Shown here: in pieces, positions 25,613-34,476 of the stretch
Layout of the letters: each line of letters begins with the position of its first letter
Numbering within the stretch: the first letter of the stretch is position 1
Source: Sphingobium sp. SCG-1
GTDB taxonomy: Bacteria; Pseudomonadota; Alphaproteobacteria; Sphingomonadales; Sphingomonadaceae
Assembly: GCF_002953135.1 (NCBI RefSeq)
Contig: NZ_CP026372.1
Span: 1,116,001 to 1,180,000, forward strand
Length of the DNA stretch: 64,000 nucleotides
Reading direction: 5' to 3'
Translations under genes and position numbers: made by a program
Notes under the pieces: model-generated
Seen by the model: only the letters and a program-made list of their open reading frames with translations
What the model was told of the DNA's origin: nothing
The model's database searches: none

Positions 25613-26392
25613 TCATTTCATGAAGAATTCTACAGGCACCACTAACTCAAGTGTTTCCCCATTTCTTTCGACAGGTGGCCTGGGAAGTGGCGATGCGCGC
25701 TTTGGTAGGGCAACCGCCTCGCGATCCAGATCTGCATTGCCCGACGAGCGTTCAAGGTGCGAAGACAGCACCTTCCCCTCGCGGTCCACGGTGAATCGGA
25801 TATAGGGCACTCCCTGCTGCCGGCGCGCCATCGCCATGCGCGGGTAGCGCCGGTGCTTGTTGAGTTGGGCCAGTACTCGCCCTTCCCAGGTGTCAGGTGC
25901 GTTGCTCGATACCTGTGGCGCTGGCGGTGCCGGCGCCGTCTTTAGCGCAGTGGTTTCCTCAGGCCGGCGCGCGGGATCAGGCATATTCGGCCCGCCGACA
26001 GGTTGGGGCACCGAAACTGCCTGGATCGGAACGATGATCTGTTCAATCGGCTGCACCTTGGGCGGTTCGGAAGGCTCGATCTTTTTCTCGACCTGTCTTT
26101 GCGCCTCCTTCTCCTCGGGCGGGGTCTCCGGAGGCGAGGCGAGTGGCAGCAACTCCACCATCGTTGGTGCGGATGGGGGCTGCACCTGCACGACCCGATC
26201 GATGGTGAGGAGAAGCCCCACAAGGATCATCGCGAAGATGGCGATTGTGCCCGTCAGTCCGAAGATGCGACTGCTTGCCGGTGGAGCGTAAGCGCTACGC
26301 TCGAGCGGTACGGCGACAGGCGCGGTTTGCGGCAGTGGAGCAGTTTCGCTCACTTCCTCCGGCTTCACTCCACCGGCGACAAGTACTTTCAT
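25613..26392 (-). CDS. tonB: TonB energy transducer
   Basis: This 259-residue protein has one N-terminal membrane anchor (FGLTGTIAIFAMILVGLLLT), a Pro/Glu/Lys-rich periplasmic spacer (SPPETPPEEKEAQRQVEKKI), and a TonB C-terminal domain (WEGRVLAQLNKHRRYPRMAM, RQQGVPYIRFTVDREGKVLS). It transmits proton-motive force to TonB-dependent receptors. Its ATG (26392) overlaps the stop of the DUF3649 gene by 4 bases. It is the last gene of the siderophore operon, so it probably serves that receptor specifically. The spacing YPRMAMARRQQG matches the conserved YP motif of the family. Confidence 0.88.
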   Translation of the reverse strand: MKVLVAGGVKPEEVSETAPLPQTAPVAVPLERSAYAPPASSRIFGLTGTIAIFAMILVGLLLTIDRVVQVQPPSAPTMVELLPLASPPETPPEEKEAQRQVEKKIEPSEPPKVQPIEQIIVPIQAVSVPQPVGGPNMPDPARRPEETTALKTAPAPPAPQVSSNAPDTWEGRVLAQLNKHRRYPRMAMARRQQGVPYIRFTVDREGKVLSSHLERSSGNADLDREAVALPKRASPLPRPPVERNGETLELVVPVEFFMK

Positions 26393-26697
26393 GCTGGGAA
26401 CCTCGGCATCATGAAGAATGCGGCGATTGCCAGTGGCAGGCTTAGACCCAGCAACCACCCCCACGCGCGGTCCGGATTGCGCGTATGGAAGGCAGCCATG
26501 GCGACAACGGCAAAGATTATGAAACTCGCCAGTGTGGCGGCAGTGACTGCCTCCACACGGTTCATGCCGAGACGGGCCAGGAGCAGCGACAGGGTGACCG
26601 TGGCCAACGAGGTGAACGCATAGGCCCCCAGCGTTCCTGCAAGTGTGCGAGATGCGGCCGACCACCGACCCCGCGCTTGTTCACTCAGGCGGATCAT
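26389..26697 (-). CDS. DUF3649-like small membrane protein of iron uptake operon
   Basis: This 102-residue protein has three likely membrane segments (TLAGTLGAYAFTSLATVTLS, VEAVTAATLASFIIFAVVAM and WGWLLGLSLPLAIAAFFMMP). Proteins of this kind (DUF3649) sit with PepSY and DUF3325 proteins next to siderophore receptors. The start at 26697 overlaps the DUF3325 stop (ATGA) and its stop overlaps the tonB start. The longer frame from 26772 lies inside the DUF3325 gene and was rejected. Family assignment is by context and topology. Confidence 0.65.
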   Translation of the reverse strand: MIRLSEQARGRWSAASRTLAGTLGAYAFTSLATVTLSLLLARLGMNRVEAVTAATLASFIIFAVVAMAAFHTRNPDRAWGWLLGLSLPLAIAAFFMMPRFPA

Positions 26698-26984
26698 GGC
26701 TGGAGCTTTCGCATGATGCGGTCGCGATTGGTGTTGGCGACGATGACCAGGGCGGCGGCGATGGTCAGCCAACCGAACCAGGCCACTGCGCCATCACCCC
26801 AGCCAAAACCCAATCCAGCAAGTGCGAACGCAAGCGCCATTGCCAAAAAGCCCATCAAGCGCAAGGTGCGGCTCAGTGCGAGGGGTAGCTTCCGGCTGAG
26901 CCAGTCCTGTTGGTGCCGCCTCATGGCGAGCAGCAGTCCGACGAAGCCGCCTAAAGACAAGAAGAAAGTTGCGGCATGGATCAT
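26694..26984 (-). CDS. DUF3325 small membrane protein of iron uptake operon
   Basis: This 96-residue protein has three hydrophobic segments (AATFFLSLGGFVGLLLAM, LMGFLAMALAFALAGLGFG and VAWFGWLTIAAALVIVA). The RRHQQDWLSRKLP stretch after the first segment is the DUF3325 pattern. Members occur in siderophore-utilisation operons; a role in inner-membrane iron reduction or transport with the PepSY protein is possible but unproven. It overlaps the PepSY gene and the DUF3649 gene by 4 bases each. Confidence 0.7.
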   Translation of the reverse strand: MIHAATFFLSLGGFVGLLLAMRRHQQDWLSRKLPLALSRTLRLMGFLAMALAFALAGLGFGWGDGAVAWFGWLTIAAALVIVANTNRDRIMRKLQP

Positions 26985-28591
26985 GCCGCCGCCTCCATCA
27001 ATTCGCGCGCCGTACGGCGCGGTGTATCCTTCGGTTTATGGATAGTGAGCTTCCATGCCGTAAAGGCACAGCCTGCAGCCGTCACCAGCATCACAAGATC
27101 GAACCCGGCAAAGATCCAATCCTGCGCCATTAAGCTCGGGAAGAGGCCGCGCGTCGTGGTTAGGTCGTTCACGACAGGCACCAGCGCATAGAGGGACGCA
27201 CATGCAGCCAGGGCCTCGATCCACGCTCGCTTTACGGGCCGGGCAAGCGTCCACACGAGCACCGCACCCCAGGCTATGAACAGGCAGTTGATTTCCCACT
27301 CAGCCCGTTTCGCCATGTCGAACGGTAGCAGGCGGTTGCTAAGGAAGAACACCGCGATCCCCGCGCATGATCCCGTAATCATGCCGACGTTCAATCTTTC
27401 CACAAGCCGGAGGCCGAAATGCGGGCGATTCTGGTCGAGCAGCTTGGCGCGGCGCTTGACAGTCCACAGAACGAGGCCGCTTGCCACCATCACCGTGCCG
27501 CCAACGCCGGACAGGAAATAGAGCCAGCGCACGACCGCGCCAGAGAAGCGACCCGCGTGTAGGTCGACCATCACGCTCCGACTTGCCATGGCGATGCCCG
27601 GTACTGCAGGGATCGCCATAACCTTTCCCGTGCCACCATCCAGATAGAGAGCATCCGATGCACCGCCGATCTGTGTCGGGGACGGCCAAAGCTGAACGAT
27701 CGAAGCGAGATCACCAGGGCGCTCAACAACGATGCGCGCTGGGGCGAAGCCGTCCAGCAGACTCCTCGCGCGTGACACCGCCTTGTTCAGCGAGAGTGAA
27801 GCGATCCTCTGCCCTGTAGGATTCCTCACCGGACCGGGCGGATAGGCGGCCTGGAAATAACTTCCGCGATCCGGAAATTGGGCGCTGATCGCCCAAGGCA
27901 TAAGCGTGAAAAGCAGTGTGACGAGACCTGTATAAGTAATCATCAGGTGGAAGGGCAACGCCAGAATGGCGGTGACATTGTGCGCATCGAGCCATGAGCG
28001 CTGGCCTTTGCCGAAGCGCAGCGTGAAGAAATCAGCAAAGATCCTTTTATGGATGACTATACCGGAGACAATTGCCACCAGCATTGCCAGCGCGGCCGCA
28101 CAGACGAGGATCTCGGCAAGCCAATGAGGGAGGTAACGGAGTTCGAAATGGAAGCGGTAGAGGAACCATCCGCCGCGCGTGTCCCGAACTGCGATCTCGC
28201 GGCCGCTGGTGGGATCAAGGATTGCCTTGCCAGAAGAGGCTGCATTGCCGATCCCGCTCTTCCATGTCGCGATCAGCGGCTCGCCGCCCCGATCAGACGG
28301 TAGGGTAATGATCCATCGATCGGCATCGGGAGCCTTGGCGGTTAGAAGGATCGAGGCCGCGCGAAGCGCAGTGCTCGATACGGTTTGTCCTCTCAGCTCC
28401 GGGCGCATCCAACCGGATATCTCTTGCTGGAAGAATGCTGCCGTGCCGAAGAGGAATATGGTGAACAGCAACCAGCCCGGCAGGATGCCTGCCCAGGTGT
28501 GAAGCCATCCCATCGACTGGCGGAAGGACTGGTTACCCATGGTCGCCTTACTCGTCGCCGTCTGCACTGGGAAAGCGGAGCGTTCCCCCAT
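26981..28591 (-). CDS. PepSY-associated membrane protein (putative siderophore iron reductase)
   Basis: A 536-residue inner-membrane protein with PepSY-TM architecture: an N-terminal SMGWLHTWAGILPGWLLFTI segment with conserved W and H, a periplasmic loop containing FHFELRYLP, further membrane segments with HNVTAILALPFHLMITYTG, and extra C-terminal helices. Relatives next to siderophore receptors are proposed to reduce ferric siderophores. Its first Met (28591) is 2 bases after the receptor stop; an internal Met at 28540 has a somewhat better ribosome-binding site (TAAGG). It is the second gene of the receptor operon. Confidence 0.78.
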   Translation of the reverse strand: MGERSAFPVQTATSKATMGNQSFRQSMGWLHTWAGILPGWLLFTIFLFGTAAFFQQEISGWMRPELRGQTVSSTALRAASILLTAKAPDADRWIITLPSDRGGEPLIATWKSGIGNAASSGKAILDPTSGREIAVRDTRGGWFLYRFHFELRYLPHWLAEILVCAAALAMLVAIVSGIVIHKRIFADFFTLRFGKGQRSWLDAHNVTAILALPFHLMITYTGLVTLLFTLMPWAISAQFPDRGSYFQAAYPPGPVRNPTGQRIASLSLNKAVSRARSLLDGFAPARIVVERPGDLASIVQLWPSPTQIGGASDALYLDGGTGKVMAIPAVPGIAMASRSVMVDLHAGRFSGAVVRWLYFLSGVGGTVMVASGLVLWTVKRRAKLLDQNRPHFGLRLVERLNVGMITGSCAGIAVFFLSNRLLPFDMAKRAEWEINCLFIAWGAVLVWTLARPVKRAWIEALAACASLYALVPVVNDLTTTRGLFPSLMAQDWIFAGFDLVMLVTAAGCAFTAWKLTIHKPKDTPRRTARELMEAAA

Positions 28592-28593
28592 CG

Positions 28594-31092
28594 TCAGAAA
28601 CGAGCTTTAACCGAGACGGTCACATTACGCGGATCACCGTAGAAATTGCTGTTCGCCTGTTGGGCATAGCTCGGAATATAGTAGGTCTTGTCAAAAATGT
28701 TGTTGACGTTGACAGCCGCGAGAAGCGCTGGCGTGATCTGGTATCCAATCCGAGCATTCCACACCGAATATCCTGTGATGTCGAAGCTGCGATCATATCC
28801 TTTCATCTTTGACTGAGCGGTAACGCCCAAGCCTGTACTGATGCGCTCAAGCTTGCCGGGCAGTGTGTAATCTGCCCATAGGCGTAGAAGGTGACGAGGG
28901 GTCCAGGTGCTAAACCATGCTCCCTCGAGCGACGGATCTTCAAGATACTCCGTCTTGTTATATGTGTAGCCCATCGAAGCTTGCAGGCTGGGCAGGATCT
29001 CGCCGTTGGCCTCGACTTCCACACCTTCGCTACGCACCTTTCCGGATGCGATTGAGCAATACCAGCCGCTGCAGGCGAAGCCGCCGGCTATGTCGTTAAC
29101 TGAGCGATTGCGGTGATCGTAGCGGAACAGCGCCAGAGAAACATTGGCGCGCCCCTCCATCAATTCCCCCTTGATGCCGGCCTCATAATTTCGGCCGTCA
29201 ATGGGCCTCAGCAGATTGCCATCGGCATCGCGGGATGTTTGTGGATCATAGATCGTAGCGTAGCTGGCATAGACGCTCCATGCTTCGCCCAGCGCGTAGA
29301 CCGCACCGACATACGGGGTGAATTTCGCGTTCGCTCGGGTGGTCGCGGCGTTCGGCGCGCCATAGCTGGCTGCCGTGCCGCTCCGGCTGGTATAGCTATA
29401 GTCATACCAGTTGAGCCGTCCGCCGAATGTGATGGTCAATGCCTCGACCGGCCTCAGCCGCCATGTGCCATACACCCCATATTGTTCGATGGCATATGCC
29501 GACCGCTGTGAGAACTGAGTCGCGATGAGGTCCGCCAATGTGCGCCGAGGCCGATAGTTATTGACGTTGCCGATATTGCTAATGGTGGCCACGTTGAACT
29601 GGCGGGCCAGCACATCATCCGTCTTGTGGGAGAGGTAGTTGCCGCCGACGATCACCTCGCTTCCGATGCCTCCGATATCGAACGATCCGGCGACATAGGC
29701 ATCGATCGCGTTGCCCTTTGTCTTATAATCGGTGGCGAAATTCGAGTACGTTGCGCCCCCTCCGGTCACACGGGATATGGCGCCGCTGACGAACTGATAA
29801 TTGGAACGATTGCTTTCATCGAAGTGGATGCCCGAGACTTTCGCACTCCAGCTGTCGCTAAAGCGATGCTCTAGATCAAGATGGAGCATGGTCTGGTCGC
29901 TGGTCACGCGATTCCAGTCCGCGCCCAGGTAAGTCGAGCGTGCCAGGCCTAGGTCGCCGCCATCCGCATAACGGGGTAATCCGCGCTCGAACTGACGGCC
30001 GTTGAAACGGCGGTTGCTGATACCCACGCCCAGCACCGTATCCGGATCGATGTCATAGTCTGCGGCGAGGTAGAAGGAACGGGTCTTGTTCCAGACCATA
30101 TCTACGAAGGAGTCAGCCTGATCAAAGTCGGCAATGGCTCGGATGCGAAGGCGCCCATCCTTGTCGACCGGCCCCCCGAAATCGAGCTGGCCGCCAAAAT
30201 GGTCCCATGAACCGCCAAGCAGGCTGACATTGACCGTCTGTTCAGCCTGTCCACGCTTGCGCACGAAATTGATCGCGCCGCCGGGAGCATTAGCGCCCTG
30301 CAAGAGGCCGGCTGCCCCGCGCAGTACCTCGATCCGGTCATAGAAGACCATGGAATCGGCCATGAAGCTGCCGGTGCTGTAGAGGTTTCGCGCCAGCGGT
30401 ACGCCATCATATTGCAGCGCGCTGATCTCGAAACCGCGTGAATATACGAACGATCCCACGCCCGGCGAACGCGCCAGAGTGATGCCCGGAATCGCCGTTA
30501 GTGCTTGTCCAAGGGTGATGATGTTTTGATCATCCATGCTCTGGCGGGTCAGCACCGACACAGACTGCGGGATATCCTTGAGAGCTTGCTCGGTTTTACC
30601 GATGGTGACGACGCTGGGCGCATAGGATCGGCGCCCCTCCGTCGTGGCAGAGCTGAACGCCGCGCCAAGTGGCTGGACGTTTGAGCTGCCAACCTCACCT
30701 TCGACCCGTATCGGCTCTAACTGGATTGCTCCGTCCGCCGATTGTGGGGCGCGCTCGAGCGTAAAGGCTCGGGGCCCCGTTTGACGGAAGATGATGCCGG
30801 TGCCAGCCAAAGTACGCGATAGTCCCTCGGCAGGACCATAGCTGCCATTGAGACCTACGCTTGAAAGGCCGGCAGTCAGTTCTGCCCGGTAGGCCATCTC
30901 GACAGCAGCCTGGCGTGCAAAGGCATTCAGCACGTCCGCCAGCGGGCCGGCAGGAATGTCATAACTGCGGGTTCCCTGCGCCAGTGCCGGCGTTGCCACG
31001 ATCGCGCTAGCGCCCAGCGCCGTCGCCAGCAGCAGTGAAGCCATAAGATTTGCAGCGCCCCGGCAGCCGCGTGTTGTCGTTGAAATTTCCAC
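28594..31092 (-). CDS. TonB-dependent siderophore receptor with STN signalling domain
   Basis: This 832-residue protein has a signal peptide (cleavage after ALA, about residue 38) and an STN domain of about residues 42-115 (SYDIPAGPLADVLNAFARQA, MAYRAELTAGL, GTGIIFRQTG), which contacts a FecR-type anti-sigma factor. A plug follows (SVSVLTRQSMDDQNIITLGQ, RIEVLRGAAGLLQGANAPGG), then a barrel ending SNFYGDPRNVTVSVKARF with terminal Phe. The RGAAGLLQGANAPGGAINF motif is typical of ferric siderophore receptors such as FpvA and FoxA. It lies downstream of the ECF sigma and anti-sigma genes, with a candidate ECF promoter and Fur-like box directly in front. Confidence 0.92.
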   Translation of the reverse strand: MEISTTTRGCRGAANLMASLLLATALGASAIVATPALAQGTRSYDIPAGPLADVLNAFARQAAVEMAYRAELTAGLSSVGLNGSYGPAEGLSRTLAGTGIIFRQTGPRAFTLERAPQSADGAIQLEPIRVEGEVGSSNVQPLGAAFSSATTEGRRSYAPSVVTIGKTEQALKDIPQSVSVLTRQSMDDQNIITLGQALTAIPGITLARSPGVGSFVYSRGFEISALQYDGVPLARNLYSTGSFMADSMVFYDRIEVLRGAAGLLQGANAPGGAINFVRKRGQAEQTVNVSLLGGSWDHFGGQLDFGGPVDKDGRLRIRAIADFDQADSFVDMVWNKTRSFYLAADYDIDPDTVLGVGISNRRFNGRQFERGLPRYADGGDLGLARSTYLGADWNRVTSDQTMLHLDLEHRFSDSWSAKVSGIHFDESNRSNYQFVSGAISRVTGGGATYSNFATDYKTKGNAIDAYVAGSFDIGGIGSEVIVGGNYLSHKTDDVLARQFNVATISNIGNVNNYRPRRTLADLIATQFSQRSAYAIEQYGVYGTWRLRPVEALTITFGGRLNWYDYSYTSRSGTAASYGAPNAATTRANAKFTPYVGAVYALGEAWSVYASYATIYDPQTSRDADGNLLRPIDGRNYEAGIKGELMEGRANVSLALFRYDHRNRSVNDIAGGFACSGWYCSIASGKVRSEGVEVEANGEILPSLQASMGYTYNKTEYLEDPSLEGAWFSTWTPRHLLRLWADYTLPGKLERISTGLGVTAQSKMKGYDRSFDITGYSVWNARIGYQITPALLAAVNVNNIFDKTYYIPSYAQQANSNFYGDPRNVTVSVKARF

Positions 31093-31139
31093 TTTTCATT
31101 CCCCGATCGCTCATGCTCGGAAGCAAGCCGCAATGCTAA

Positions 31140-31154
31140 TGCGAATGCCTCGCA
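31140..31154. promoter_or_regulatory. Fur-like operator upstream of the siderophore receptor
   Basis: TGCGAATGCCTCGCA is a 5-5-5 inverted repeat (TGCGA/TCGCA) preceded by AA, 48 bp upstream of the receptor start. An almost identical site (13 of 15 bases) precedes the ECF sigma gene at 32839-32853. Position and shape fit an alphaproteobacterial Fur-type iron box. Confidence 0.5.
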
Positions 31155-31175
31155 TCTATGACGATTGGGCTTTCG

Positions 31176-31204
31176 GAAACGAGAGGTCGGGCCGCAATTT
31201 TTCC
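31176..31204 (-). promoter_or_regulatory. ECF sigma promoter candidate for the siderophore receptor
   Basis: On the minus strand GGAAAA (31204-31199) and CGTTTC (31181-31176) are separated by 17 bp. GGAAA is the -35 type used by FecI-family sigma factors. The same 12-mer around the -10 (GGAAACGAGAGG on the plus strand, 31175-31186) recurs upstream of the anti-sigma gene at 32273-32284. Confidence 0.45.
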
Positions 31205-31207
31205 TGC

Positions 31208-32200
31208 TCAGCCCGAGATGAAGATCAGGCGATTGGTCAGTCGGGTAGAGTTCAGCCCGAGCGAGCGTTGAAGCTGGTTGATTGCGGCAACGGGATCATC
31301 GATGTGAAACACACCGCTCACGCGAAGCGTCTGGGCCTCGCCGAGCACGCGGAAATAGCCACGATGGTAGCGCCCGATTTCCGCAACGACTTGCGTGAGG
31401 GGTGTGTTCCTGAACACCAGCACGCCTTCGGTCCACGCCATCGCATCGGCGGTGTTCGCTGGCGCAGCGTGGCCGAGGCCATCCTGGCCATAAGCAAGGC
31501 TTTGGCCCTCTGTGACAACCGCTGACGACCCTTGCGGGACAGGGTAGGTGACCCGAACACTGTGCTCTGTCACCATCACTCTCGCGCCGTCGGCGTCTCT
31601 GCGCACAAGGAAGCGGGTGCCGAGCGCCGTCGCCGATCCGCCACTCGCCTCGACAGTAAAGGGCCGGTGCGGATCGGGCGCTACGATAAAGGCTGCTTCG
31701 CCGCCTAGCAGCCGCACCACGCGCCGACCGTCTACGAAATCGAGCGCCACCGCGCTGTGTGTATCGAGGTGAACGGTCGATCCGTCCGGCAGCTTCACGA
31801 TGCGCCGTTCGCCAGTCGCGGTCATCTCGTCCGCCTGCAGGCGTGTCGGCAAATCCGCCGCGATACCGATGAACATCAGCGCCAGACTCGCAGCTAACGC
31901 CGGGCCGATCCAGCGTTGCCTACGTGGACCAGTGGCGCGCGGCAACGATCGCCGGGAGCGGCGGTCCGCTGCCGCTAGCAGGCTTGCCCGCAGAGCCAGG
32001 GTTTCAGGAACGCCTGCCATATGCGCCCAGATGTCTTGCATCGCCGCGAAGGCGCGGGCGTGGCGAGGGTCAACCGCGAGCCAGGCATTCAGCGCCGCCT
32101 TCTTTTCGGCTGACAGCGCATCGCCTTCAGCGACCGCAATCCAACGCGCCGCCTCATCGATGATGGATTTCGGCAAGGGATCGTCAGCCGAAGCCGCCAT
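31208..32200 (-). CDS. FecR-like anti-sigma factor
   Basis: This 330-residue protein has a cytoplasmic N-terminal domain (IIDEAARWIAVAEGDALSAE, WLAVDPRHARAFAAMQDIW, the DUF4880/anti-sigma part), one membrane segment (WIGPALAASLALMFIGIAA, about residues 98-116), and a periplasmic FecR domain (GERRIVKLPDGSTVHLDTHS, RVVRLLGGEAAFIVAPDP, GTRFLVRRD). The C-terminal part (YFRVLGEAQTLRVSGVFHID) contacts the receptor STN domain. It receives the ferric-siderophore signal and controls the ECF sigma factor encoded just upstream. Confidence 0.9.
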   Translation of the reverse strand: MAASADDPLPKSIIDEAARWIAVAEGDALSAEKKAALNAWLAVDPRHARAFAAMQDIWAHMAGVPETLALRASLLAAADRRSRRSLPRATGPRRQRWIGPALAASLALMFIGIAADLPTRLQADEMTATGERRIVKLPDGSTVHLDTHSAVALDFVDGRRVVRLLGGEAAFIVAPDPHRPFTVEASGGSATALGTRFLVRRDADGARVMVTEHSVRVTYPVPQGSSAVVTEGQSLAYGQDGLGHAAPANTADAMAWTEGVLVFRNTPLTQVVAEIGRYHRGYFRVLGEAQTLRVSGVFHIDDPVAAINQLQRSLGLNSTRLTNRLIFISG

Positions 32201-32272
32201 CAGCGTTCCTCCCTCTTCCCGTCATGGGTTATGGGCCACAAGAGCCTGCATTGTTATGACGTTCGATATAAG

Positions 32273-32284
32273 GGAAACGAGAGG
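32273..32284 (-). promoter_or_regulatory. Repeat of the receptor promoter -10 block upstream of fecR-like gene
   Basis: GGAAACGAGAGG (plus strand) is identical to the block covering the -10 of the receptor promoter (31175-31186) and lies at a similar distance (about 73 bp) from its gene. No GGAAA -35 is found 17 bp upstream of it, so promoter activity is uncertain. Confidence 0.3.
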
Positions 32285-32301
32285 CGTCCCGGAAAAATAT
32301 C

Positions 32302-32817
32302 TCACGCAGACTGATCGCCCGCAAGGGTCCGGTGGCAGATTTGCAGGGCGTGGCGGATGTGCTTGCGCACCATATCCTGACTGATTCCGAGGCGGGTTGC
32401 CGTCTCCGCCACGCTCAGCTCATCGAGCTTAATGAGCACAAACACTTGGCGACAGCGCAGCGGCATCGTCTCGACAATGGCCGCGATCCGGCGGACCTTC
32501 TCCTGGTCAAGCAGGCGGACCTCCGCGTTCGGTTCGGCTGATGCGACATGCGATGTATTTACGTTGTCGGCGAACCGTGCATCGTGTCGGCGAGCCGAAC
32601 GCAAATGATCAACCGCGAGGTTCAAGGCTAGGCGAAACAGGAAAGACCGCTTGTTAACGATCGGCGGATGATCTCTAACCGTCTGGACTCGGATATAAAG
32701 GCTCTGAGCCACGTCCTCGGCCGCCGGCTCGCTACCGACGATGCGTGCCATCCATCGCACGAGCGACGGGCGCTCGGCGATCAGGAGACGCGACAGGGCA
32801 ATGGCATTGGTCGGCAT
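32302..32817 (-). CDS. ECF sigma factor, FecI-like
   Basis: This 171-residue protein has sigma region 2 (LVRWMARIVGSEPAAEDVAQ, SFLFRLALNLAVDHLRSARR) and region 4 (LPLRCRQVFVLIKLDELSVA beginning near residue 120, then ETATRLGISQDMVRKHIRHA helix-turn-helix). It should direct transcription of the siderophore receptor operon when released by the FecR-like protein. It is followed by the anti-sigma gene after 101 bp, the standard order of Fec-type systems. A Fur-like palindrome lies 22 bp upstream of the ATG, so it is probably iron-repressed. Confidence 0.92.
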   Translation of the reverse strand: MPTNAIALSRLLIAERPSLVRWMARIVGSEPAAEDVAQSLYIRVQTVRDHPPIVNKRSFLFRLALNLAVDHLRSARRHDARFADNVNTSHVASAEPNAEVRLLDQEKVRRIAAIVETMPLRCRQVFVLIKLDELSVAETATRLGISQDMVRKHIRHALQICHRTLAGDQSA

Positions 32818-32838
32818 TGCCGCGCAGTGTTAGCAGAA

Positions 32839-32853
32839 TGCGAACGTCTCGCA
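32839..32853. promoter_or_regulatory. Fur-like operator upstream of the ECF sigma gene
   Basis: TGCGAACGTCTCGCA is a 5-5-5 inverted repeat preceded by AA, nearly the same as the site before the receptor gene. It lies 22 bp from the sigma ATG, overlapping the likely promoter. Confidence 0.5.
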
Positions 32854-33445
32854 ACAATATCGCTGATACCGCTTCATGATGGGCTTACAAAAATCGTTAT
32901 GAAAGTCGAAGAGCCCGGGAAATCAAGATGGACAAAAGCATTCCGGGGCAGGCGTATGCTGCATGCCGGCAGGAGTGGTCATTCATGACTGGGTAGGGTC
33001 CGGGAACTTGCTAATCATGCTAATCGAACACTGTTACATTGGAGCGGATGATTAGACGTGAATCGATCTTGCAGATCGCGGCTGGCGAGGTCTGCAAACT
33101 GGAATATTGCGGGCAGCGGCTGGATAGGCGGAGTAGATACTGGAACGAGGTTCAGGATGCCTGTGTAAATTCCCGCTTGGTCGTAAAGAGTCGCTGCATT
33201 CGTGAGCGATTGAGCCGCCGGGCCGCTGCCCTCCAGGGCTGTTGATCCGCTAAAGTTGTCGCATGTTCCGGCCGAAAACTTCAAGCAATGCTCGCCGCAT
33301 TCTCTGCCTCGCCGGGATTCCCGCTCCGCCAGTTCCAATTGGTCGGGCTTCATCTCGCCATAGCTTGCGAAAGAACCCGGATGAAGGGGTGACATAGTGT
33401 GACTTTTGTGACCTTCCAGATCAGCTTCACCTGGAACAGCGCTTT
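32854..33445. other. Intergenic region between the iron locus and pheA
   Basis: About 590 bp. A minus-strand frame (33353-33015, opening MKPDQLELAERESRRG) is open for 112 codons but lacks recognisable similarity and a clear ribosome-binding site. I see no RNA gene or strong hairpin. Base composition is lower in GC than the core genes to the right. Confidence 0.35.
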
Positions 33446-34333
33446 TCAGACCCGCGGGCGCGCCTGCGGGTAGCTGCCAAGGATGCGCACCCATTTGGTG
33501 TGGAACTTCAATTCTTCCAGCGCGCGGTCGATCCGGGGATCGCCGGGCATCCCCTCGATATCCGCAAAGAACTCGGTCATCGCGAAGCTTGCGCCACGCT
33601 GGTAACTTTCCAGCTTGGTCATGTTGACGCCGTTTGTCGCAAAGCCGCCCAACGCTTTGTAGAGCGAGGCCGCGACATTGCGCACTTCGAACATAAAGGT
33701 CGTCATCACCGGACCATCTATCGAGGGCCGCTTCGGTTCGCGGGCAAGGACGACGAAGCGCGTCATATTGTCATCGCTGTCCTCGATATTCTCGGCGACC
33801 ATGCGCAGCCCGTAGATTTCCGCCGCAAGCTGAGGCGCGACAGCCGCCGCGCCCGGCTCGCGCGTTTCCGCAACCAGCGCGGCTGCGCCTGCCGTATCGG
33901 CATAGGGAACTGGCTGAATACCCTGCGCGCGCAAATAATGGCGGGATTGCCCCAGCGCCTGCGGATGGCTGAACGCCCGCGTCACCGGCGCATCGGAAGC
34001 GCTCATCAGGCAATGGCGGATGCGCAGGAAATATTCGTCGACAATGCGCAGGCCCGATTCGGGCAGCAGGAAGTGCATGTCGGCAACGCGGCCATGCAAG
34101 GAATTTTCGATCGGGATGATCGCACGGTCGGCCCGCCCTTCGCGTACAGCGTCGATTGCATCCTCGAACGCGAAACTAGGCAGGGGAATACATGCGGGCT
34201 CGTAACCGAGCGCAGCCAAATGCGAATTTGCGCCTGGCGCCCCTTGATAGGCGATGGCGCAGGCTGGATCGCGCGATGCCTGTTCCGAAAGCTGTGCGAC
34301 CAGCCGCCGTGCGGGAAGGGGATAAGCGTCCAT
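33446..34333 (-). CDS. pheA: Prephenate dehydratase
   Basis: This 295-residue monofunctional enzyme converts prephenate to phenylpyruvate in phenylalanine synthesis. The dehydratase domain begins IAYQGAPGANSHLAA and contains IPIENSLHGRVADMHFLLPE, HPQALGQSRHYL and the DNMTRFVVLA (TRF) motif near residue 190. A regulatory ACT domain follows (MTTFMFEVRNVAASLYKALG, NMTKLESYQRG), where phenylalanine would bind; the usual ESRP is ESYQ here. No chorismate mutase domain is fused. It is divergent from the cytochrome c gene. Confidence 0.93.
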   Translation of the reverse strand: MDAYPLPARRLVAQLSEQASRDPACAIAYQGAPGANSHLAALGYEPACIPLPSFAFEDAIDAVREGRADRAIIPIENSLHGRVADMHFLLPESGLRIVDEYFLRIRHCLMSASDAPVTRAFSHPQALGQSRHYLRAQGIQPVPYADTAGAAALVAETREPGAAAVAPQLAAEIYGLRMVAENIEDSDDNMTRFVVLAREPKRPSIDGPVMTTFMFEVRNVAASLYKALGGFATNGVNMTKLESYQRGASFAMTEFFADIEGMPGDPRIDRALEELKFHTKWVRILGSYPQARPRV

Positions 34334-34476
34334 GGCGGACGGCGCTTAGGGCGTTGCGAGGATCGACGCAAGCGACGCTTGCGCGTTCGCGCTTGCGTCA
34401 TTATGGCAACCGCCACAAAGGGCGCGGGAATCCTGACTTACGCGCCAGGGCGGATTACTCGGAGGAAATCGGACGC

